Part shown: in pieces, positions 1 to 5,533 of the stretch
How positions within the stretch are numbered: position 1 is the stretch's first letter
Layout of the letters: each line of letters begins with the position of its first letter
NCBI GenBank assembly: GCA_017999075.1
Contig: JAGOBX010000144.1
Coordinates: 1-8,137 of the forward strand
Origin: Candidatus Babelota bacterium
GTDB lineage: Bacteria; JAGOBX01
Length of the DNA stretch: 8,137 nucleotides
Direction: 5' to 3'
The notes under the pieces: generated by a model
Told to the model about the DNA's origin: nothing
Database searches by the model: none
Seen by the model: the letters and a program-made list of their open reading frames with translations, nothing else
Position numbers and translations under genes: made by a program

Positions 1-78
1 TAATAAAATCAAATCTATTAAAAAAAGTATCACGGCATATAATTTAGTTTTTATAATTTTCAATATAATGCTTTTCAT
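1..78 (-). CDS. Start of a membrane protein, 3' part cut by left window edge
   Basis: An ATG at 78-76 opens a reading frame of 26 codons that runs to the left edge without a stop. It begins MKSIILKIIKTKLYAVILFL and continues with further hydrophobic residues. A short basic N-terminus with several lysines, followed from about residue 13 by an uninterrupted hydrophobic stretch, is the pattern of a first transmembrane helix with a cytoplasmic N-terminus. The ATG lies 3 nt after the TAA of the sugar transferase gene, matching the very tight spacing of the rest of the operon. A weak GAGGG sits about 11 nt upstream, inside the end of the preceding gene. The family cannot be recognised from 26 residues. 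A membrane protein of the same glycan pathway is the natural guess, but that is inference from context only. Confidence 0.5.
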   Translation of the reverse strand, partial: MKSIILKIIKTKLYAVILFLIDLILL

Positions 79-81
79 ATT

Positions 82-1461
82 TTAATATGACCCTCTTGCA
101 GTTATAACAGTAGTTATGGTTTTCAAAAAAATATATAGATCAAGTCCTAATGTCCATTGTTCAATATAATAAATATCAAGTTTAACCATTTCTGTAAAAC
201 TCAAATCACTTCTTCCTCTAACCTGCCATAAACCTGTTAATCCGGGCATAACTGAAAGTCTGCGTTTATGCCATTCCTCATATTTTTCAACTTCTGAAGG
301 TATCGGCGGCCTAGGTCCTATCAAACTCATCTCACCTTTTAAAACATTATATAACTGAGGCAATTCATCTATACTAAATTTTCTTAAAAAAGACCCGAAT
401 GCAGTAACCCTGGGATCTTTCCTTATCTTAAAGATAGGACCGTCAGCTTCATTAAATTTTTTCAAACCGTCTAATTTTTTTTCAGCGTCGGCACACATTG
501 TTCTGAATTTATAAAAAACAAATAATTTTCCTTTTCTTCCAACCCGTTTTTGTTTAAAAAAAACAGGTCCTGGAGAATCAATTTTTATAAACAACATTAT
601 TATCAATAAAAAAGGCGCTAAACTTATAAGCAGTATCAAACTCAATGAAATGTCCATCAGCCGTTTCAACAAAAATTTTATACCTGTCAATGGAGTATCA
701 ATTATCTTCAAAAAAGTTAAATTTGAAATTTTATAAGGCACAGAAACGCTGGTAATAATATTATACGAATCTGGCACAAAATAAGAAATTATTCCATTTT
801 TTTTTAAATCACCGGCAAGCCGTTTATATATATCCAAATACGATGCCTGATTTGTCATAATAATTTCTTTCACATTATTCTGAATCAAAAATTCTTTTAC
901 AGAATCAAATTTTTTTTCAAGTTCAGAAACATCAAATATCTTTACAAGGCGCAATCCATATTTAATATAAGACAAAATTTTAGTTTCAATAATTTTCGTA
1001 TCTCCGGGCTGACCTATCAAAACAATATTTGAAACATCGTCACCTGATTTCCTTAATTTCATTATTTCAGATAAAATATATAACCTAAAAATAACCAATA
1101 TAAACGCAGTGCTTATAAAACTGAATGTAACTCGCCTTGGAGCAAGAAAAAGATTTTTTGATAAAAACAATAAAAACATAAATACTATAAATTGAGCGCA
1201 CAACCCTTTTATTAAAATTTTAACGTCTCTTGCTATAGATATTATCCTGAATCTATGATAATATCCCTGATGATTAAGATTTTTTAAAAAAAAATAACTT
1301 GAAACGCAAAGAATCATTATGAAATGTATCAAAGCCTGCAAATTAAATTTATAATAATATTTAGGCGTGGTCAAAAAGAAAATAAGGTATATGGAAAACA
1401 GCGCTGCCAGATCAATTATTTTTAAATTTATTCCTGATTTTAGTTTTCCAGCATTTTTCAT
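82..1461 (-). CDS. Polyprenyl-phosphate sugar-1-phosphate transferase (WbaP/WcaJ-type)
   Basis: This 459-residue protein has the full architecture of the polytopic phosphoglycosyltransferases that start exopolysaccharide or O-antigen synthesis by moving a sugar-1-phosphate from a nucleotide sugar to undecaprenyl phosphate. Four N-terminal hydrophobic segments lie at about residues 15-32, 43-60, 86-105 and 112-133. A soluble Rossmann-like domain (CoA_binding_3 type; it opens SNIVLIGQPGD) covers about 144-255. The bacterial sugar transferase domain runs from about 265 to the end. In that domain I see KRLMD (266-270), a membrane-inserted helix with Pro283 at the expected break, SPGPVFFKQKRVG, FYKFRTM (316-322), the catalytic Asp-Glu pair in SIDELPQL (363-370), MSLIGPRPP (378-386) and PGLTGLWQVRGRS. 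The length is usual for the family. The start codon overlaps the GT26 gene's stop as ATGA, which suggests translational coupling. The sugar donor (galactose, glucose or another) cannot be told from sequence. Confidence 0.96.
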   Translation of the reverse strand: MKNAGKLKSGINLKIIDLAALFSIYLIFFLTTPKYYYKFNLQALIHFIMILCVSSYFFLKNLNHQGYYHRFRIISIARDVKILIKGLCAQFIVFMFLLFLSKNLFLAPRRVTFSFISTAFILVIFRLYILSEIMKLRKSGDDVSNIVLIGQPGDTKIIETKILSYIKYGLRLVKIFDVSELEKKFDSVKEFLIQNNVKEIIMTNQASYLDIYKRLAGDLKKNGIISYFVPDSYNIITSVSVPYKISNLTFLKIIDTPLTGIKFLLKRLMDISLSLILLISLAPFLLIIMLFIKIDSPGPVFFKQKRVGRKGKLFVFYKFRTMCADAEKKLDGLKKFNEADGPIFKIRKDPRVTAFGSFLRKFSIDELPQLYNVLKGEMSLIGPRPPIPSEVEKYEEWHKRRLSVMPGLTGLWQVRGRSDLSFTEMVKLDIYYIEQWTLGLDLYIFLKTITTVITARGSY

Positions 1462-2225
1462 ATTTTTTTCTCTATGCCTTTATTGAAATGATTTTTTAAT
1501 AAATCATATAAAAATATAAAAATAAATTTCGGATATTCCAAAAAATATCGTTTAAATAAATACGGTTCATCGTATATTCTGTATAACCATCTTAAACTGA
1601 ATTTATCGACAAAATGAGGATAGTAATATAATTTTTTAGCGGCCTGATGAATAAAGCCTCCACACGAAAATCCTATCCCTGACCAATTATTATTAAGAAG
1701 CTCAATCAAAAATTCTTCCTGCAGCGGAGCTCCCATTCCTGTAATAACAATATCGGGATTTAATGCTGTAATATTTTTTATAACTCTGATTTTCTCATTA
1801 TTATCAAAAAAATATCCGTTTCTAAATCCAGAAATTTTCAACCCCGGAAATTTATTTTTTATATTATCAATGCTTTTATCTACAATGTCGTCCTTAGCTC
1901 CGATAAAATAAACAGACAGTTTATTATTCGCTGCCTGTTCGAATACAAATGGAGCAATTGAAGTCATATCAAAACTTTTCCGTTCACAATCTGAAACAGA
2001 AAAAAAATTTAAAAATTTTACAAGCAGCATGCCGTCAATAAATATATGGTTAAATTTGTTATATAATTCAGGATTTTTTCTGCCTATCAAATATGTATAC
2101 GGATTCAAAAAAGTAAAAATTCGAGAATTGAATTCACTGTTATTTTTATTTTTCAAAAAGTTGAATAAATCTGCTAATTCCGGTGTATTTCTCCGGCTGG
2201 TTTTAGTTTTAAGTATGCTTATCAT
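1458..2225 (-). CDS. WecG/TagA/CpsF family (GT26) glycosyltransferase
   Basis: This 255-residue protein belongs to the family that adds the second sugar (for example ManNAc or ManNAcA) to a polyprenyl-diphosphate-linked first sugar at the inner face of the membrane. Visible landmarks are TFLNPYTYLIG (38-48), equivalent to the conserved T-x-x-N region, IDG at 63-65 with the proposed catalytic Asp, RKSFDMT (82-88), ITGMGAPLQEEF (161-172) matching the GxGxPxQE signature, and a basic, aromatic C-terminal tail with LRWLYRIYDEP (211-221). In TagA-type enzymes this tail contacts the membrane. The segment GFSCGGFIHQAAKK replaces the FDxxAGxxxRAP form of the best-known members; I take this as a subgroup difference. 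Both ends overlap neighbours by 4 nt (ATGA at 2225-2222 and 1461-1458). It directly precedes the phosphoglycosyltransferase, so the two probably perform steps one and two of lipid-linked assembly. Confidence 0.94.
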   Translation of the reverse strand: MISILKTKTSRRNTPELADLFNFLKNKNNSEFNSRIFTFLNPYTYLIGRKNPELYNKFNHIFIDGMLLVKFLNFFSVSDCERKSFDMTSIAPFVFEQAANNKLSVYFIGAKDDIVDKSIDNIKNKFPGLKISGFRNGYFFDNNEKIRVIKNITALNPDIVITGMGAPLQEEFLIELLNNNWSGIGFSCGGFIHQAAKKLYYYPHFVDKFSLRWLYRIYDEPYLFKRYFLEYPKFIFIFLYDLLKNHFNKGIEKKI

Positions 2226-3268
2226 ATTTTAAGATATTCGGAAATATTTTTCAAAGTTGCAAGTTTGGTCATTCTGTAAATCGAACAATTTTTAGAAATG
2301 CCTATTTTATCTATAGTTATAATTCTGTCGGCAGGATAATTTTTTTCAATCATATCAAGAACAACCGCAGACCCGAAATTTATTATATACGCATATTCAA
2401 AAAAATCTATGTCTTCCGCTATATCAATATTTTCTATAATATTAATTTTATCAGAATTCACATATTTTAAAAATTTGGATTCTGATTCAAGCGGATGAAT
2501 TTTCACATAAATGTTAAAACCCGCCTCATTCAAACTTCTAAATAATATATTGTACATTTCAATCTCGGATTTTTTAGACATCAGTCTTCCTTCAGATAAA
2601 CACGATGTTATGATCAGAACTTTTCTAGTGCCATTGATTTGTTTTGCACATCCGTTATTTTCAACTTTCATTTTATAATATATTTTATTAGGGTTTCTGT
2701 AATTCAGCAGATGTTCCCATCTCACATACACATCATCAATAACACTCGATGTCCCAAACACTCTATAATATTTATAGGGAAAATTAAAAAATATTTTTGA
2801 AATAGGTGGATAAATTATTTTCAAAAAATAATCAATCGGTTTGTTTTTATTATAATAAGATGCACCTTCATCTATTGCAGTTATCTTTATAGAATCTGCA
2901 ACCTGTTTTAACTGAAAAATAAAAATTTGAGTAAAAACATCTTTTTCAGAAAAGATTATCAATCTAATGCTCATATTTTTATAAGGAGCAACATATCTTG
3001 AAATTTTTATTTTTAAAGAATAAATAAAGCGCCTGTATTCCAGCAATTTAACTAAAGGGTTTTTTAAAAAGTCGATTTGTCTGAATTTATAATCTCTGAT
3101 TTCTACAATTTTAGAGCTTGGAAACTTTTCAATCAGGTATTCTTTATTAACGTATTGACTTATAAAAAAAACATATTCTCTGCCATAAAAATCTTTATTG
3201 GTATTATCTTCAGCAACACGTAAAAACTGACGCAAATGAAACGGCGTTTTAATAATTACTGCATTCAT
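2222..3268 (-). CDS. GT-B-like glycosyltransferase with sialyltransferase-type DEG and HP motifs
   Basis: I place the start at the ATG at 3268, giving 348 residues that begin MNAVIIKTPFHLRQFLRV. This is the usual look of an N-terminal beta strand followed by a sugar-transferase loop. A further upstream TTG (3295) in frame would add nine residues encoded through a poly-A tract and is unlikely. Motifs seen are IDEGASYY with Asp133-Glu134-Gly135, VKIHPLESES with His258-Pro259, and FGSAVVLD (298-305). A D/E-D/E-G motif plus an HP motif and a later Ser-containing motif is the known pattern of bacterial sialyltransferases and polysialyltransferases of the GT-B group (GT38, GT52, PF07388-like). There is no signal peptide or membrane helix, so it should act in the cytoplasm. 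It overlaps the upstream gene by 20 nt and the downstream gene by 4 nt. No ribosome binding site is visible, so coupling to upstream translation is likely. Family assignment rests on motifs. Donor and acceptor are unknown, and no CMP-sugar synthesis gene is present in this window. Confidence 0.85.
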   Translation of the reverse strand: MNAVIIKTPFHLRQFLRVAEDNTNKDFYGREYVFFISQYVNKEYLIEKFPSSKIVEIRDYKFRQIDFLKNPLVKLLEYRRFIYSLKIKISRYVAPYKNMSIRLIIFSEKDVFTQIFIFQLKQVADSIKITAIDEGASYYNKNKPIDYFLKIIYPPISKIFFNFPYKYYRVFGTSSVIDDVYVRWEHLLNYRNPNKIYYKMKVENNGCAKQINGTRKVLIITSCLSEGRLMSKKSEIEMYNILFRSLNEAGFNIYVKIHPLESESKFLKYVNSDKINIIENIDIAEDIDFFEYAYIINFGSAVVLDMIEKNYPADRIITIDKIGISKNCSIYRMTKLATLKNISEYLKI

Positions 3269-4496
3269 TTTTTTTTTTAATAACAAAAGATTCAATTGTA
3301 TTCAAACATTTTTCAGAACTGCCGCAATCAAATTCAGTATAATTAATTTCAACCCATTTTCTGCAAATACCGCATGCTTTTTCATAATAAACAGGATCAC
3401 TTAAAAGTTTGTTAAGTTTTTCCGTGAACGTGCCGGAATTTTCAGCAAACAAGAAATCATCATTCAATTCATCATAAAAAGATTTTTTGTTACCCGTGAA
3501 ATCAATACTTATAGCCGGTTTGCCGTGTATAATCGACATTCCAAGAACTGCGCTGAAATGTCCAATCGACAGAAATCCGGAATCAATAAGATTTTCAAGT
3601 AAAATCTCATTATCAGAAAAAAAATATTTTTCGCCTGTTAAAACTGATTTATAAATCTTCCTGATATTTTCAGGTTCACGAGGATGAAATCTTATAATAA
3701 ATACGGCATTTCGATTACAGTCATCCATAGATTTTTTTATCAGCTTGATAGAATGCTTCAAATATTCCATCCCATAAATTTCCTGTATTGCTTCAGTAAA
3801 AAAAATTATTTTTTTCACACTGCATTCCATTTTATTTTTTTCAGAAGAAACAAACTTATTTTTCATAAGAATTTTTTCAAAAACAGGATTCCCTGTTATT
3901 TCAATATTCTCCGCGCTAATGCCAAGCTGCAGCAAATGTTTTTTCAAAGATTCACCAGAAACCATATATACAGAATTCCTGTTTTCTGCTGCATTGCAGT
4001 TCCAGTTTAAAACATAATCTAATCCGATTTTCACAAATATTTTTTCAACAAACCTATTATATTTTTTGATATCAGGTTTATCTTTTGTTAACCACAGGCT
4101 TGCAACAGGAATTCTAAGTTTTAAACATAAGGACTGAATCAATCTTATATACAATCCTCCAAGAGATGAACCAATAATTAAACAATCAGGTTTAAGGATT
4201 ATGATTCTAAATACCAATATAATTGAATTTAAAATCTGAAAAAACCTATGACAAATTTTTAAATTTGAATCAGAACTATTTTTAAAAAATAATAGCGGAA
4301 GCTTAATTATTTGTGCGCTGGAATCTCTCCTCAAGCGTTTTATATCAAAATTATCTATTGATTTATCCGCAGCATTCAATTTTTTGGAATAAATAAAAAA
4401 ACATCTATGTTTATTTTTATCAGCCGCTTTTTTAATTATCTCATAAAATATATCAAACTGAATATAATAATACCACGGTACAAACAATAGTTTCAT
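3249..4496 (-). CDS. GT-B-fold glycosyltransferase / UDP-GlcNAc 2-epimerase-like protein
   Basis: This 415-residue soluble protein has the two-domain layout of GT-B enzymes related to UDP-GlcNAc 2-epimerase and CDP-glycerol glycerophosphotransferase. The N-terminal half opens MKLLFVPWYYYIQFDIFYEI and includes a hydrophobic strand pair near 88-115 (PDCLIIGSSLGGLY). The C-terminal half has IEITGNPVFEKI (198-209), the common linker motif of these folds, then IIRFHPREPE (267-276) with an HP pair, GHFSAVLGMSIIHGKPAI (312-329) resembling the nucleotide-phosphate binding turn and following helix, and a closing DCGSSEKCLNTIESF, which looks like the D-G-x-A-x-x-I ending of the superfamily. The start is the ATG at 4496, 21 nt after the oxidoreductase stop. 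No clear ribosome binding site is seen. Its last codons read through an 11-A tract and run 20 nt into the next gene. The likely role is transfer of a sugar or polyol phosphate in surface glycan assembly; the exact reaction is not predictable. Confidence 0.85.
   Translation of the reverse strand: MKLLFVPWYYYIQFDIFYEIIKKAADKNKHRCFFIYSKKLNAADKSIDNFDIKRLRRDSSAQIIKLPLLFFKNSSDSNLKICHRFFQILNSIILVFRIIILKPDCLIIGSSLGGLYIRLIQSLCLKLRIPVASLWLTKDKPDIKKYNRFVEKIFVKIGLDYVLNWNCNAAENRNSVYMVSGESLKKHLLQLGISAENIEITGNPVFEKILMKNKFVSSEKNKMECSVKKIIFFTEAIQEIYGMEYLKHSIKLIKKSMDDCNRNAVFIIRFHPREPENIRKIYKSVLTGEKYFFSDNEILLENLIDSGFLSIGHFSAVLGMSIIHGKPAISIDFTGNKKSFYDELNDDFLFAENSGTFTEKLNKLLSDPVYYEKACGICRKWVEINYTEFDCGSSEKCLNTIESFVIKKKNECSNY
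3268..3278. repeat. 11-base homopolymer (A11 in the coding sense) at a gene overlap
   Basis: The plus strand has 11 T in a row, so the minus-strand message has A11 ending in the A of the ATG of the DEG/HP transferase gene. The same A's encode Lys407-409 and part of Asn410 of the upstream 415-residue protein. It is the longest homopolymer I found in the window. Several 9-base tracts exist elsewhere (797-805, 6839-6847, 7322-7330). Polymerase or ribosome slippage here would join the two reading frames. Confidence 0.8.
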
Positions 4497-4517
4497 GATA
4501 GGGCATTATTAAAAAAA

Positions 4518-5522
4518 TCATGTTATCGGGCACAAATCTTTTTTAATACCCGTAACTTTTTTTATATGAGAGTTGAATATTTTAAAAAGTTCTTTGTGGA
4601 TTACAAATGATTTTTCCAAATCAGGCAATCTGCTTTCTTTTTTTAATAATATTTCTTCAGCTAACATCGAAGTCAACTGGCTTGTGTAAACAATGTTGAA
4701 AGGAACTTCTTCAGAATTCAATCCATTCAAAATTTTAAAAATATAAGCCGAATTTTTACTTTCATCAATTTTAATCCTGTAATTATCCGAAAGAATTTCT
4801 ATCTGTACCGGAACCATATTTCCAGAATGAAATTGTACAGAACAAAAATTTTCATTTATTTTTCCTGTAATAACTCCTGAAAATTCTGAAAGTTCAGTTC
4901 CCCTCTGATTTTTTAAAATCTCCTGCGATAAATATTCACCTTCAAGATTTAATTTCCCTTTATCTCCGCATAACGCATAAAACAAATCTATAAAATGAAC
5001 GGCGTTGCATCCAAGTCCATGGTTTCCGGAAATAACATTAAAATATATTTTGGTTTCAGTTTTAAATTTTTCAATCAAGCCAGCGTAAAAAGGAAAATAT
5101 CTTCGCGTGCAGTTAATCCAGCCTTTAGCTTCATTTTTTTTAAAAGCCTTAATTATGGTTTTAAATTCATCTTCCGACTGACAAACCATTTTTTCAATCA
5201 AAAAACATTTTATTCCCAATTTCAATAAATCTAATAAAATATTTTTTCTGCCGGCAGCGGTTGTAGCTACAATGGCCAAATCATAACTATTTTCTAATTT
5301 TTCATGAGAAGTATACCATTCGATTTTGATATTTCTATTTTTTAAGAATTCCTGATTAGCCTCAGAAATTCTTGTAATTGCAGTTTGAGTGTTTTTTTCA
5401 TTCGGTTCTACAACATCTATATTCATTGTGAATTTGTCTATATTCAATAAAGATTGCAGATGCCGGCTTCCAAGCTGGCCGCATCCGATAATAACAATTT
5501 TTTTATGTTCCATAAAACTCAT
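4518..5522 (-). CDS. Gfo/Idh/MocA family NAD(P)-dependent oxidoreductase
   Basis: This protein of about 334 residues is a Gfo/Idh/MocA dehydrogenase, a family that oxidises or reduces sugars and nucleotide sugars. Numbered from the ATG at 5522, the N-terminal Rossmann fold shows IVIIGCGQLGSRHLQ (about 10-24) with the GxGxxGxxH dinucleotide motif and Glu39 ending the second strand (VVEP), which favours NAD over NADP. Next come IVATTAAGR near 84-92 and LIEKM (108-112), the counterpart of the conserved EKP with its catalytic-type Lys111. The C-terminal domain holds NCTRRYFPFY and GNHGLGCNAVHFIDLF, with His176 and Asp179 in the usual catalytic positions. A GGAG lies at 5529-5526. The in-frame TTG at 5525 touches it and is too close; the ATG at 5522 is 3 nt away and the ATG at 5513 is 12 nt away, so either is possible. 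In this setting it probably makes or modifies a sugar precursor. The substrate is unknown. Confidence 0.93.
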   Translation of the reverse strand: MSFMEHKKIVIIGCGQLGSRHLQSLLNIDKFTMNIDVVEPNEKNTQTAITRISEANQEFLKNRNIKIEWYTSHEKLENSYDLAIVATTAAGRKNILLDLLKLGIKCFLIEKMVCQSEDEFKTIIKAFKKNEAKGWINCTRRYFPFYAGLIEKFKTETKIYFNVISGNHGLGCNAVHFIDLFYALCGDKGKLNLEGEYLSQEILKNQRGTELSEFSGVITGKINENFCSVQFHSGNMVPVQIEILSDNYRIKIDESKNSAYIFKILNGLNSEEVPFNIVYTSQLTSMLAEEILLKKESRLPDLEKSFVIHKELFKIFNSHIKKVTGIKKDLCPIT

Positions 5523-5525
5523 CAA

Positions 5526-5529
5526 CTCC
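5526..5529 (-). promoter_or_regulatory. Probable ribosome binding site (GGAG) of the oxidoreductase gene
   Basis: The minus strand reads GGAGTTGATGAGTTTTATG. GGAG abuts the TTG at 5525, is 3 nt from the ATG at 5522 and 12 nt from the ATG at 5513. This rules out the TTG as a start but leaves the choice between the two ATGs open. Confidence 0.55.
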
Positions 5530-5533
5530 GATT

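Noticed and set aside
797-805. Nine-base homopolymers as phase-variation switches (also at 6839-6847 and 7322-7330)
   Set aside because: Tracts of this length recur in several genes here and are expected at this base composition. Only the 11-base tract at a gene junction stands out.
2029-2232. Plus-strand open frame of 67 codons
   Set aside because: It lies inside the antisense of the GT26 gene, has no family features, and reflects AT-rich antisense reading.
3249-3268. The 415- and 348-residue genes as one gene broken by a homopolymer sequencing error
   Set aside because: Each part has its own complete N-terminal strand and its own C-terminal HP and binding motifs at the expected spacing, so two overlapping genes is the simpler reading, though not proven.
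3269-3295. TTG start at 3295 for the DEG/HP transferase
   Set aside because: It would add nine residues, mostly Leu and Lys, coded by the poly-A region, with a rare start codon and no ribosome binding site. The ATG at 3268 gives a normal N-terminal strand.
3684-4010. Plus-strand open frame of 108 codons
   Set aside because: It lies wholly antisense to the 415-residue GT-B-like gene. Its Phe/Ile/Asn-rich composition is that of an antisense shadow.
4995-5228. Plus-strand open frame of 77 codons
   Set aside because: It is antisense to the well-supported Gfo/Idh/MocA gene and has no motifs.
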